This document shows, in pieces, positions 17,596-25,979 of a DNA stretch of 64,000 bases. Within the stretch, counting starts at the first letter, position 1. Every line of letters starts with the position of its first letter. Under the pieces are notes generated by a model, which ran no database searches, was not told where the DNA came from, and worked only from the letters and a program-made list of their open reading frames with translations. The stretch comes from DAOTEJ01 sp035454085 (GTDB taxonomy: Bacteria > Pseudomonadota > Gammaproteobacteria > Burkholderiales > Burkholderiaceae_F): positions 1 to 64,000 of the forward strand of contig DAOTEJ010000003.1 of NCBI GenBank assembly GCA_035454085.1. Reading direction: 5' to 3'. The position numbers and the translations under genes are program-made.

Positions 17596-18345
17596 ATGTC
17601 CGCCACGCATCCGCTGCAGGCTTCGGCGCGCTCGGCGCTGGTGCTCTTCTCGGGCGGCCAGGACTCGAGCACCTGTCTGGCCTGGGCACTGGAGCGCTAT
17701 GCGCGCGTCGAGACCCTGGCCTTCGACTACGGCCAGCGCCACCGCATCGAACTCCACCAGCGCCACGCGGTGCTGACGGCGCTGCGCGCGGGCTTTGCGC
17801 ATTGGAGCGCACGCCTGGGCGAGGACCACCTGCTTGACCTCGGCCTGCTGGCGCAGATCGGTGGCACGGCGCTGATCGAGGCGCGCGAGTTCGAATTGCG
17901 CGCCGACGGCCTGCCCAACACCTTCGTGCCGGGACGCAACCTGCTCTTCCTGGTGGCCGCCGGCGCACTCGCCACGCGGCGCGGTCTGGACGTGCTGGTG
18001 GGCGGAATGTGCGAGACCGACTACTCCGGCTACCCCGATTGCCGCGACGACACGATCAAGGCCCAGCAGGTGGCCCTGAGCCTGGGCCTGGGAACGCGCA
18101 TGACGGTCGAGACGCCGCTGATGTGGCTGTCGAAGGCCGACACCTGGGCGCTAGCAGCAGCCCTGGGTGGCGCCGCGCTGGTGGACTTGATCACCGAGCA
18201 CAGCCACACCTGCTACCTCGGGCAACGCGGCACTCGTCACGCCTGGGGCTATGGGTGCGGCGCCTGCCAGGCCTGCGTTCTGCGAGCGCAGGGCTGGCAG
18301 GCCTGGCGCGACGGGCTCGGGTCCCGCCGACTCCTCAGCGACTAG
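17596..18345 (+). CDS. queC: 7-cyano-7-deazaguanine synthase
   Basis: A 249-residue ATP-dependent enzyme converting 7-carboxy-7-deazaguanine to preQ0 on the route to queuosine. The PP-loop motif LFSGGQDSSTC lies near residue 18, and the C-terminal zinc site is seen as HTCYLG plus CGACQACVLR. FDYGQRHRIEL and GGMCETDYSGYPDCR match the family. ATG 17596 was chosen over GTG 17584. No other queuosine genes are in the window. Its TAG stop shares CTAG with the convergent OmpA-like gene. Confidence 0.95.
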   Translation: MSATHPLQASARSALVLFSGGQDSSTCLAWALERYARVETLAFDYGQRHRIELHQRHAVLTALRAGFAHWSARLGEDHLLDLGLLAQIGGTALIEAREFELRADGLPNTFVPGRNLLFLVAAGALATRRGLDVLVGGMCETDYSGYPDCRDDTIKAQQVALSLGLGTRMTVETPLMWLSKADTWALAAALGGAALVDLITEHSHTCYLGQRGTRHAWGYGCGACQACVLRAQGWQAWRDGLGSRRLLSD

Positions 18346-19490
18346 AGCTTGCTGATCTCGACGCGGCGCGCCTCGGCGTCGGAGCCCCCCGCGCCCACTT
18401 CGACGAACAACGGCGCGCGCATCTCGATGCTGGCCTCGGCAACACCGGCGGCAACCAGTGCATCGCGCACGGCCTTGGCGCGGGCCTTGGCCAGTTCCTC
18501 GTTCTTGGCGGTGTCGCCCGTCTTGTCGGTGTAGCCGGTGATGGCGACCTTGAGGCCGTCCTTCTTGGCGGCGTCGGCGGCCGCCGCGATCGCCTTCGCG
18601 CCGTCGGCACCCACCACCGCCGAGCCCACGTCGAAGTAGACCTTGGCCGGGAACGCGGCCATCGCAGGCGCGGGAGCCGCAGGGGCCGCAGCAGGCGCAC
18701 TGGCCGCGGGCTTGGGCATGGGAGCGGGCTCAGGCGCCTTGCGGCCCGAGAACATGTTCCACAGCAGCAGGAGCACGGCCGCGGCGATGATCCACGGCAA
18801 CCAGCGCATGAAGCCCGACTTGGTCGAAGCTGCCGCAGCCCCCGCGGTGGCGGCGGCCGCGCCGGCGCCCGAGGCGACCGCCGCTCCCGCGCGCTTGGCG
18901 GCATCGGCCGCCTGGCCACCCAGGCCCGACAGGAAAGCCGCCGGGCTGGAGAAGCCCAAAGCGCCGGTCAGGCGCGGGTCGAGCGAGGCCTTGAGGCTCT
19001 CGCCCTGCCCACCCAGCAGCGAAGCGAGCGAACTGGGATTGAGACCGCGCTCGCCGATCAGCTTCTTCAACACCATCAGCACCAGCGGCACCACCATCGC
19101 GAGCAGATTGGTCGAGGACGAGGTCTTCATGCCGCTGCCGGAGGACAGCGCGCTGACCAGGGCACCCGCCTTGTCGCCGAACAGCGAGGGCACCAGGCTG
19201 CTCGAGCCAAGCTTGAGCAGGCTGTTCATCGCCGAGCCGCCGTCACCAAACATGCCGGCGACGTTGCCCAGCGCCTTGGTGTCGAGGTTGGCGCCGTTGA
19301 TCAGCGACAGCAGGCTCGCGGCGCCGTCGGGAGTGGCACCCTTGCTGGCGATGCTGCCCAGCACCGTGGGCAGCAGCGCACCCATCGCCGACTGCGTGGT
19401 CTCGGGCGATTCGCCCAGGAACTGCGCGGCCATCTTGCCGAAGTCGTTGCCCATGGCCTGTTGGGCCAGGGAAAGAAGGTTGACGCTCAT
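18342..19490 (-). CDS. DUF937 (YidB-like) - transmembrane - OmpA domain protein
   Basis: A 382-residue protein with three parts. Residues 1 to about 160 resemble DUF937/YidB (LLPTVLGSIASKG, LLGGQGESL). After an Ala/Gly linker there is one membrane helix at about 229-247 with an Arg on its inner side. Residues 280-380 form an OmpA-type peptidoglycan-binding domain with VYFDVGSA, GYTDKTGDTAKNEELAKARA and the expected Asp and Arg. No signal peptide is present, so the helix probably acts as an internal anchor with the OmpA part in the periplasm. ATG 19490 follows a good AGGAGA site. The function is unknown; a link between cytosolic assemblies and the cell wall is an inference. Confidence 0.86.
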   Translation of the reverse strand: MSVNLLSLAQQAMGNDFGKMAAQFLGESPETTQSAMGALLPTVLGSIASKGATPDGAASLLSLINGANLDTKALGNVAGMFGDGGSAMNSLLKLGSSSLVPSLFGDKAGALVSALSSGSGMKTSSSTNLLAMVVPLVLMVLKKLIGERGLNPSSLASLLGGQGESLKASLDPRLTGALGFSSPAAFLSGLGGQAADAAKRAGAAVASGAGAAAATAGAAAASTKSGFMRWLPWIIAAAVLLLLWNMFSGRKAPEPAPMPKPAASAPAAAPAAPAPAMAAFPAKVYFDVGSAVVGADGAKAIAAAADAAKKDGLKVAITGYTDKTGDTAKNEELAKARAKAVRDALVAAGVAEASIEMRAPLFVEVGAGGSDAEARRVEISKL

Positions 19491-19547
19491 GTTTGTCTCC
19501 TGACGTTCACGGGTGATTCGAACGCGGCCGCTGACGGCAGCCACGGC

Positions 19548-20039
19548 TTACTTCTTGCCCTTGCGGGCAGGTGCTGCGGCCACCACCTCGAGTTCGGCAT
19601 CGATCACGCCCGCGCGCACCATGCCGAGCTTGCGAGCCGCGGCCAGCGACACATCCGCGACACGGTCGGGATGAGTCGGCCCCCGGTCATTGACGCGCAG
19701 CGTGACCGACGCCTGGTTCTTGGGATTGGTGACCTTGACCTTGGTGCCGAACGGCAGGGTCTTGTGGGCCATGGTCATGGCCTCGGGATCGAACGCTTCG
19801 CCGCTGGCGGTACGACGGCCCGCGAACTGCTTGCCGTACCAGGCGATCTTGCCGGTCTCCTTCTGGCCCGCCCCCATCGACCCCACCTCTGGCGCAGCGG
19901 CCGGCGCAGGCGCCGGGGCAGATGCCGCCGTCTGAGCCAGAAGGGCGGGCGCGCCCAGCGCCAGAGATAGCCCCAAAGACAGCGCTACGACGACAGGAGC
20001 GAAGGGCGCGCGGCGAACACAGGTTCTTGAAGCTTGCAT
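19548..20039 (-). CDS. rlpA: RlpA-like double-psi beta-barrel protein
   Basis: A 163-residue exported protein. It opens MQASRTCVRRAPFAPVVV, followed by a hydrophobic signal segment and an AQTA cleavage region near residue 37; there is no lipobox Cys at that point, so it is probably not a lipoprotein. The mature part has the RlpA core: GKIAWYGKQFAGRRTASGE, AHKTLPFGTKVKVTN and LRVNDRGPTHPDRVADVS, including the Asp and His positions of the lytic-transglycosylase barrel. It lacks a SPOR domain, unlike E. coli RlpA. ATG 20039 was chosen since the open frame upstream is not signal-like. Confidence 0.88.
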   Translation of the reverse strand: MQASRTCVRRAPFAPVVVALSLGLSLALGAPALLAQTAASAPAPAPAAAPEVGSMGAGQKETGKIAWYGKQFAGRRTASGEAFDPEAMTMAHKTLPFGTKVKVTNPKNQASVTLRVNDRGPTHPDRVADVSLAAARKLGMVRAGVIDAELEVVAAAPARKGKK

Positions 20040-20589
20040 GAAGTCATCCACTGGCTTGGACCATCGAGAGCGCTCTGGCCGCGATTCGGGTCCTGGTTGC
20101 TGATCGCGCGCGTCGGCGAGTCGATGGCCGCGCGCCACGGGTGCCACATCGCATGACCTTGCTGGTCATGAGCTCGAGCGAGGGAGTGGACTGGCGCAGC
20201 GTCTAGCTTGGACTCCACCCTCCATCCCCAAGCAAAGCGATTTGCGCCCGAACGCTACCGGGACACAGCGCGGCCCGCACTGACCATGGGCGCTTGGTCT
20301 ACCCGGAGTGGGGTCGGCCAGCCGATCGCGGTCGCAAGCGCCCTAGGCGCAGCGATCACGCCTTGGCACCCGTCACGTCGCATTTCGCCCGCCGCGCGTT
20401 GTGTCGAGCCGACTTTGGATTGGGCCCAGGACCGGGCTTGGGATAGCCTGCGTCCGTGCTCCCGCTCCCTGCCAACTTCCCCACCGGACGGCCGCTGTCG
20501 GCCAAGCCTGCAGCGATGCCGCCGATCGGCCCCGGCGCACCCGCGGTCCGGCCCGTGGACACCCCTGGCGCCAGCGCGAGGCCGCAGCG
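20040..20589. other. 550-base intergenic region between rlpA-like and MFS genes
   Basis: The two genes diverge, so both promoters should be here. I see one clear inverted repeat (20152..20170) and no recognised gene. The plus frame of the MFS gene stays open back to 20401, but the residues it would add are Arg/Pro-rich and not family-like. Codon-like GC periodicity is weak, which supports non-coding DNA. Confidence 0.6.
20152..20170. promoter_or_regulatory. Perfect 7-bp inverted repeat, candidate operator
   Basis: The sequence CATGACC-ttgct-GGTCATG has perfect 7-base arms and a 5-base spacer. It is 113 bases upstream of the rlpA-like start and about 420 upstream of the MFS start. There is no T run, so it is not a typical terminator. 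A dimeric repressor or activator site is possible, but no binding protein can be named. Confidence 0.35.
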
Positions 20590-21846
20590 ATGAAGCGCCC
20601 CGCCTGGCTCACCCGCGGCGCGCTCGCCTGGGGCAGCTACGACGTGGCGAGCTCGACCTACATGGCGCTCGTGCCGGCCTTCTACGGGCTGTACTTCGTG
20701 CAGTGGGTGGCGCGCGGTCAGGCCGACGCCGATGCGGTGTGGGGCGGCGTCGCGGCCCTGAGCGTGCTGCTGGCGGCCGTGCTCGGCCCGCTGGCGGGCG
20801 CCATGGCCGACCGCGCCGGCCGGGATGTGCGCGTGCTGGGAGTGCTGACCACCGTCTGCGTGGGGGCCACGCTGCTGCTGCCCTTGGCCTCGGCCCGCGG
20901 CCCACTGGCCGCGGCCCTGGGCTTTCTTGTGGCGCAGCTCGCCTACACCCTGGCCATCAGCGTGTACGACGCGCGACTCGTGCACGTGGCCGCGCGCGAG
21001 GACCTGGGCGCGGTCTCGGGCCTCGGATGGTCGCTCGGCCTGATTGGCGGGATCGGCGCCATCTTCGTGGCACTGGCCTTGCTGCACGGGCTGGGCAAGA
21101 CCGAGCAGTTGGCGGCCATGCCCCAGGTGTTCGCCGCGGCGGGCGTGCTATTCGGGCTGCTGGCCGTGCCCGCGCTGCGCCTGCTGGCTCAGGACGGTCC
21201 GCAGGCGCCACGCGGGACGCCCACCGAGGCAGCCAGCCCGTGGCGATCGGTGCTCACGACCATCCGCCACTGGCGCCGCCACCGCGAGGCACTGCGCGTC
21301 CTGCTCGCCTTCTTCCTGGTCAACGACGTGGTGGTGACGATCCAGTTTTTCATCGCCATCGTGCTGAGCGCACGCTTCGGCCTGTCAGTCGCGGGGCTGC
21401 TCTGGCTGGGGCTGCTGTTTCACGCCATCGCCCTGCCCTCCACCGTGGCCTGCGGCGTGCTGGCCGACCGCTGGGGGCAGCGCCGGGCGCTGGTCTTGAT
21501 GAGCGGGGTGCTGGCGCTGGCCATCCTGCTGCTGGCGTTCGGACACGGCACCTGGGTGCCCGCCGTCGCAGCCGTGCTGCTGGGACTGATCTTCGGCGCG
21601 CTGCAGGCGGTGTTCCGCTCGCTTTACGCCTCGCTCGTGCCCCCGCGCCAGGCGGCAGAGCTGTTTGGGTTCAACGCGGTGGCGGGGCGCCTCTCGGCAG
21701 CCATCGGCCCGCTGATCTTCGGCGCGGCCAGTTCCATGCTCGGCGGTCCGACCTGGGCGCTGTGCCTGCTGCTCGTGCCGCTGGCCGCGGGTGCGCTGTT
21801 GCTCGCGCTCTCGCAACCCGGCTCGGCACAGCCCGAGGCGGCCTAG
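20590..21846 (+). CDS. MFS transporter, UMF1/Atg22-like
   Basis: A 418-residue permease with about 12 hydrophobic segments. The opening WLTRGALAWGSYDVASSTYM and PAFYGLYF resemble the UMF1 (Atg22-like) branch of the major facilitator superfamily, in which an early YDxA(N/S)S motif is typical. The motif GPLAGAMADRAGRDVRVLG (residues about 60-78) is the conserved loop 2-3 of MFS proteins. The substrate is unknown; efflux of amino acids or small metabolites has been proposed for relatives. ATG 20590 was chosen because the upstream open frame is not membrane-like. It converges with dctP. Confidence 0.83.
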   Translation: MKRPAWLTRGALAWGSYDVASSTYMALVPAFYGLYFVQWVARGQADADAVWGGVAALSVLLAAVLGPLAGAMADRAGRDVRVLGVLTTVCVGATLLLPLASARGPLAAALGFLVAQLAYTLAISVYDARLVHVAAREDLGAVSGLGWSLGLIGGIGAIFVALALLHGLGKTEQLAAMPQVFAAAGVLFGLLAVPALRLLAQDGPQAPRGTPTEAASPWRSVLTTIRHWRRHREALRVLLAFFLVNDVVVTIQFFIAIVLSARFGLSVAGLLWLGLLFHAIALPSTVACGVLADRWGQRRALVLMSGVLALAILLLAFGHGTWVPAVAAVLLGLIFGALQAVFRSLYASLVPPRQAAELFGFNAVAGRLSAAIGPLIFGAASSMLGGPTWALCLLLVPLAAGALLLALSQPGSAQPEAA

Positions 21847-21941
21847 CGCCGCCCACGATACCGCGCCGCGAATCTTCTCTGAGTGCGGTGGTGGCAACAC
21901 CCCGCGCCGAGATTGGCGAGGCGCAGCGTCGCTCCAACAAA

Positions 21942-21969
21942 AAAGGCCCCGCTCGCAAGCGGGGCCTTT
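21942..21969 (-). terminator. Rho-independent terminator of dctP
   Basis: The arms AAAGGCCCCGCT and AGCGGGGCCTTT pair perfectly around a CGCA loop. Read on the minus strand the stem is followed by TTTTTT, 31 bases after the dctP stop. On the plus strand the T run is only three bases, so it would serve the MFS gene less well. Confidence 0.88.
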
Positions 21970-21999
21970 CGTGCGATGCGGCGTTCGCCGCGCCGCGAC

Positions 22000-23142
22000 T
22001 TACTTCTTGGGTGCGGCAGCCGGCGCCGCCTTGGCGGGCGCTGCGGTGCGCAGGGTCGAGGCCATGAAGCTGTCGAAGCCCGCCTCGGCCACGCCGAACC
22101 AGCGGATCTGCTCGTCGCGGAAGGCCTTCCAGGGCTCGTAGACCGCCTTGAACTTGGCGTTCTTGGCAGAGGTTTCGGCGTAGACCTCGTTGGCGGCCGC
22201 GTAAGAGGCCTCGAGCACCGGGCGCGGCCACTGGCGCAGCTGCACGCCACTGGCGATCAGCCGGCGCAGCGCAGCCGGGTTCCTGGAGTCGTAGCGGGCC
22301 AGCATGATCACGTTGGCGTAGGCGCACGCCGCTTCGACGATGGCCTGGTACTCCTTGGGCAGCTTGGCCCACGCAGCCTGGTTGACGAACAGATCCAGCT
22401 CGGGACCGCCTTCCCACCAGCCGGGCGTGTAGTAGTACTTGGCCACCTTGCCCAGACCCAGCTTTTCGTCGTCGTACGGACCCACCCACTCGGCCGCGTC
22501 GATCGTGCCCTTCTCGAGCGAAGGATAGATGTCGCCGCCGGCGATCTGCTGAGGCACCACGCCGAGCTTGGTCATGACCGTCCCGGCGAAGCCGCCGATA
22601 CGCATCTTCAGGCCCTTCATGTCGGCAACGGTCTTGACCTCCTTGCGGAAGAAGCCGCCCATCTGCGCGCCGGTATTGCCCGCCGGGAAGGCGACGATGT
22701 TGTAGTCCTTGAAGAAGTCGGCCATCAGCTTCTGGCCGCCGCCTTCGTACATCCAGGCGTTCTGCTGGCGCGCGTTCATGCCGAAGGGAATGGCGCAGGC
22801 AAAGGCGAAGGTGGGGTCCTTGCCGAAGTAGTAGTAGGGCGCGGTGTGGCAGCACTCGACCGTGCCGTTTTGCACGGCATCGAGCGCCTGCAGGCCGGGG
22901 ACGATCTCGCCCGCGGCAAAGACCTGGATCTGGAACTTGCCGCCAGTGGCGGCGGCGACGGTCTTCGAGATCGTGTCGGCGGCACCGAAGATGGTGTCGA
23001 GGCTCTTGGGGAAGCTCGAGGTGAGACGCCACTTGACCTCGGGCATGCCGGCGGTCTGCGCCAGGGCCGGGACCGCGAGGGCCGCGGCAGCCACGCCGGC
23101 GCCAGCCGTGCCCGCCTGCTTGATGAATGAACGACGCTGCAT
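22000..23142 (-). CDS. dctP: TRAP transporter substrate-binding protein (TakP/DctP-like)
   Basis: A 380-residue periplasmic binding protein of a TRAP system. The N-terminus MQRRSFIKQAGTAGAG is a twin-arginine signal with cleavage likely after ALA near residue 28. The mature start LTSSFPKSLDTIFGAADTIS, plus FAAGEIVPGLQALDAV, YYYFGKDPTFAFA and WVGPYDDEKLGLGK, resembles TakP-type 2-oxo acid binding proteins. ATG 23142 follows GGGAGAC. It is probably the partner of DctQM 4.5 kb away, since no other TRAP membrane genes are seen. An 11-bp tandem repeat lies in its leader and a terminator follows it. Confidence 0.92.
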   Translation of the reverse strand: MQRRSFIKQAGTAGAGVAAAALAVPALAQTAGMPEVKWRLTSSFPKSLDTIFGAADTISKTVAAATGGKFQIQVFAAGEIVPGLQALDAVQNGTVECCHTAPYYYFGKDPTFAFACAIPFGMNARQQNAWMYEGGGQKLMADFFKDYNIVAFPAGNTGAQMGGFFRKEVKTVADMKGLKMRIGGFAGTVMTKLGVVPQQIAGGDIYPSLEKGTIDAAEWVGPYDDEKLGLGKVAKYYYTPGWWEGGPELDLFVNQAAWAKLPKEYQAIVEAACAYANVIMLARYDSRNPAALRRLIASGVQLRQWPRPVLEASYAAANEVYAETSAKNAKFKAVYEPWKAFRDEQIRWFGVAEAGFDSFMASTLRTAAPAKAAPAAAPKK

Positions 23143-23160
23143 CTTGTTGTCTCCCAAATT

Positions 23161-23183
23161 GATTGGTCTTGAGATTGGTCTTG
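23161..23183 (-). repeat. Two tandem 11-bp repeats in the dctP leader
   Basis: GATTGGTCTTG occurs at 23161-23171 and again at 23173-23183 (plus-strand reading), one base apart, so the period is 12. On the coding strand this is CAAGACCAATC twice, 19 to 41 bases upstream of the dctP ATG. It could be a direct-repeat protein site or an RNA element; there is no evidence to choose. Confidence 0.8.
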
Positions 23184-23338
23184 CCGGCCGAGGATCCGAG
23201 TGCGGACGGCCGTCCATTCCGCAGCCTGGGATTCTAAGCACGAGCGGCTGGGCGGTGCGACCCGCGCACGGCCGGCCGGTCGACGGCCCGCCCAGGTCGG
23301 CGGGCGAAAACGCAACAGGCGAGCGGCCGTGCTCAGGC

Positions 23339-24688
23339 TCAGGCGCCGCCCACCGTCATGCCCTCGACGATCACCGAGCCGGCAATCTTCGAGCCGCGCA
23401 CCGTGCGGTCTGCGCCCACCGCGGCGATGTTCTGGAGCATCTGCGGCAGCGAGCCGGCGATGGTGATCTCCTCGACCGGGTAGGCGATGCGGCCGCCCTC
23501 GACCCAGAAGCCCGTGGCACCGCGCGAGTAGTCGCCCGTGACGTAATTCACGCCCTGGCCGATCAGCTCGGTCACCAGCAGGCCCGTGCCCAGGCGCGCG
23601 AGCATGGCCTCGAAGTCGTCGCCCGGCTGCGTCAGGCGTGAGCGCAGTTCCAGGTTGTACGAGCCGCCCGCGTTGCCCGTGGTCTTCATGCCGAGCTTGC
23701 GCGCCGAGTAGCTGGAGAGGAAGTAGCCGGTGAGCCGGCCGTCCTCCACCACGTCGCGCACCAGGCCGCGCACGCCTTCCTCGTCGTAGGGGCTGGATCC
23801 CGTGGCGCGCGGCACGTAGGGGTCCTCGTGCACCGTGAGGTGGGGCGCCATCACCTGCTTGCCCAGGCCGTCGACCAGGAATGAAGCCTTGCGGTAGAGC
23901 GAGCCGCCGCTGGCGGCCTGCGTGAAGTTGCCGAGCAGTCCGCAGGCCAGCGGCGCCTCGAACAGCACCGGGCACTGGCGCGTGCTCAGGCGGCGCGCTC
24001 CCAGGCGCGCGAGCGTGCGGCGCGCGGCGTAGTCGCCCACCGTCTCGGGCGCGGCGAGCTGCGCGGGCACGCGCGATGAGGTGTACCAGTCGTCGCGCTG
24101 CATGCCGCCCTTGCCGCGCGCGATCGGACTCACCGAGATCGAGTGGCGCGAGTACGGATATCCGGCCACGAAGCCGCGCGTGTTGGCCAGCACGAAGTGC
24201 CCGCTCGAGGTGTAGACGCTGGCGCCCTCGGAATTGACGATGCGCGGGCTGACCGCGAAAGCGGCCGCCTCGCAGCGCCGGGCCAGTTCGATGGCCGCAT
24301 CGGCCGTCAGCGCCCAGGGGTGATAGAGATCGAGATCGCGCGGGGCGCGCTCGTAGCAGTCGTCGTCGGGCAGTCCGGCGGCAGGATCGTCGGCGGTGAA
24401 GCGCGCGATGTCGTAGGCCGCGGCCACCGCCTGATGCACCGCCGCCGGGGCGAAGTCCGAGGTCGAGGCGTGGCCGCGCCGCTGACCGATGTACACCGTC
24501 ACGCCCAGGCCCTTGTCGCGCGTGTGCTCGATGGTCTCGACGCTGCCCTTGCGCACCGTGACGGCCAGGCCGGTGGACTCGCTCGCCTCGGCCGAGGCGT
24601 CGCTCGCTCCGAGACTGCGGGCGTGGGCGATCGCCTCCTGCGCCAGCGCGCGCAGGCGTTCGTCGGATACGGCGAAGGTGGATTTCAT
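23339..24688 (-). CDS. pmbA: Metallopeptidase-related protein PmbA/TldE
   Basis: A 449-residue TldE/PmbA protein, the partner of TldD in a heterodimeric protease that acts on modified peptides and, in E. coli, on the CcdA antitoxin and microcin B17. Family stretches include DKGLGVTVYIGQRRGHAST, VNSEGASVY, GNAGGSYNLEL and VTGDYSRGATGFWVEGG near the end. The TldD metal motif HExxxH is absent, as expected for the E subunit; tldD is not in this window. The start is ATG 24688, 69 bases from the divergent darP start, an arrangement shared with E. coli. Confidence 0.95.
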   Translation of the reverse strand: MKSTFAVSDERLRALAQEAIAHARSLGASDASAEASESTGLAVTVRKGSVETIEHTRDKGLGVTVYIGQRRGHASTSDFAPAAVHQAVAAAYDIARFTADDPAAGLPDDDCYERAPRDLDLYHPWALTADAAIELARRCEAAAFAVSPRIVNSEGASVYTSSGHFVLANTRGFVAGYPYSRHSISVSPIARGKGGMQRDDWYTSSRVPAQLAAPETVGDYAARRTLARLGARRLSTRQCPVLFEAPLACGLLGNFTQAASGGSLYRKASFLVDGLGKQVMAPHLTVHEDPYVPRATGSSPYDEEGVRGLVRDVVEDGRLTGYFLSSYSARKLGMKTTGNAGGSYNLELRSRLTQPGDDFEAMLARLGTGLLVTELIGQGVNYVTGDYSRGATGFWVEGGRIAYPVEEITIAGSLPQMLQNIAAVGADRTVRGSKIAGSVIVEGMTVGGA

Positions 24689-24757
24689 CGGTGGCGGATT
24701 CTGGAGGGGCAAGGCGCAGGCGCAGCCGGTGCGCCGCGCATCGCTATCATACCGACG

Positions 24758-25306
24758 ATGATCGAGCCTCTCGACGACGAAGAACACGACGAACGCGGGC
24801 CCAGCAAGTCGCAACGCAAGCGCGACATGCACGAGCTCCAGGCCCTCGGACACCGGCTGAGCGAGCTGTCCGCCGAGCGGCTGGCGCGCATCGACCTGCC
24901 CGAGCCGCTGGCCGAGGCGATCGCGGAGTTCCGCCGCCTGCGCGCCCACGAGGCGCGCCGCCGCCAGCTGCAGCTGATCGGCAAGCTCATGCGCCCGCTC
25001 GACGGCGCCGCGGTGCGCGAGGCGATCGACCGCGTCACCGGCGACAGCCAGGCCGCCGTGGCCGCGATGCACCGCGCCGAGCGCCTGCGCGAGCGCCTGC
25101 TCGAGGACGACGCCGCGCTCACCGACCTGCTCGCCGAGTTTCCCGCGGCCGATGCCCAGCAATTGCGCCAGTTGGTGCGCGCCGCGCGCCGCGAGCGCGA
25201 TGCCGCGCGCCCGCCCAAGAGCGCGCGTGAGCTCTACCGGCTGCTCCACGCCCTGGTACTGCCGCCCATGGACTCGCTCTACCTGCCCGACGACGATGAA
25301 AGCTGA
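24758..25306 (+). CDS. darP: Ribosome-associated protein DarP (YjgA, DUF615)
   Basis: A 182-residue, highly charged helical protein of the YjgA/DUF615 family, which in E. coli associates with late 50S precursors. Conserved parts are PSKSQRKRDMHELQALGHRL near residue 16, RRQLQLIGKLMR near 70 and the terminus YRLLHALV. ATG 24758 was chosen although the frame is open far upstream, because the family begins with a short acidic segment (EPLDDEEHD). Its last 11 bases overlap the start of the next gene. Confidence 0.93.
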   Translation: MIEPLDDEEHDERGPSKSQRKRDMHELQALGHRLSELSAERLARIDLPEPLAEAIAEFRRLRAHEARRRQLQLIGKLMRPLDGAAVREAIDRVTGDSQAAVAAMHRAERLRERLLEDDAALTDLLAEFPAADAQQLRQLVRAARRERDAARPPKSARELYRLLHALVLPPMDSLYLPDDDES

Positions 25307-25910
25307 GCGCCGCCATCCCGACGAACTGATCCTGGGCCTGGTCTCGGTCTCGGACCGCGCCTCGGCGGGCGTGTACCAGGACCAGGGCATCCCGGCGCTC
25401 GAGGCCTGGATGGCTGCGGCACTGGCCTCGCCCTTCCAGGTGCACACGCGCCTGATCGCCGACGAACGCGCGCAGATCGAGGCGGCGCTGATCGAGCTGG
25501 TGGACGAGCTTGGGTGCGATCTCGTGCTCACCACGGGCGGCACCGGCCCCTCGCGTCGCGACGTGACGCCCGAGGCCACATTGGCCGTGGCCACGCGCGA
25601 GATGCCGGGCTTCGGCGAACAGATGCGCCGCATCTCGGCTGCGTTCGTGCCCACCGCCATCCTGTCGCGCCAGGTGGGCGTGCTGCGCGAGATCACCGGT
25701 CACGCGGCGCTGATCGTCAACCTGCCGGGCCAGCCCAAGGCCATCGCCGAGACTCTCGAAGGACTCAAGGACGCCGAGGGCAAAGCGGTGATTCCCGGCA
25801 TCTTCGCCGCCGTGCCCTACTGCCTCGACCTGATCGGCGGCCCCTACCTCGAGACCCACGAGGCCGTGGTCAAGGCCTTCCGCCCCAAGAGCGCCATCCG
25901 CGCCCGCTGA
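25296..25910 (+). CDS. mog: Molybdopterin adenylyltransferase (Mog/MoaB fold)
   Basis: A 204-residue MoCF-fold protein. LGLVSVSDRASAGVYQDQG at the start and LTTGGTGPSRRDVTPEAT near residue 80 are the conserved nucleotide- and pterin-binding motifs. The Mog type activates molybdopterin with AMP before molybdenum insertion. It is longer by about ten residues than E. coli Mog and carries the Mog-like middle RRISAAFVPTAILSRQVG. The start overlaps the end of darP by 11 bases, suggesting coupling. No other molybdenum cofactor genes are nearby. Confidence 0.9.
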   Translation: MKAERRHPDELILGLVSVSDRASAGVYQDQGIPALEAWMAAALASPFQVHTRLIADERAQIEAALIELVDELGCDLVLTTGGTGPSRRDVTPEATLAVATREMPGFGEQMRRISAAFVPTAILSRQVGVLREITGHAALIVNLPGQPKAIAETLEGLKDAEGKAVIPGIFAAVPYCLDLIGGPYLETHEAVVKAFRPKSAIRAR

Positions 25911-25979
25911 ACACCGCACGCGCCGGGTCGAGTCTTCCACCCCGCCGCTTGATCAACGCCCTCGCCTGCCGCCACCGCC

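Noticed and set aside
20401..20589. N-terminal extension of the MFS gene
   Set aside because: The added residues are Arg/Pro/Cys-rich and do not look like a membrane protein start; ATG 20590 gives a family-like beginning.
24745..24750. TATCAT as a promoter for darP
   Set aside because: It is only seven bases before the ATG, which would need a leaderless mRNA, and there is no suitable -35 element.
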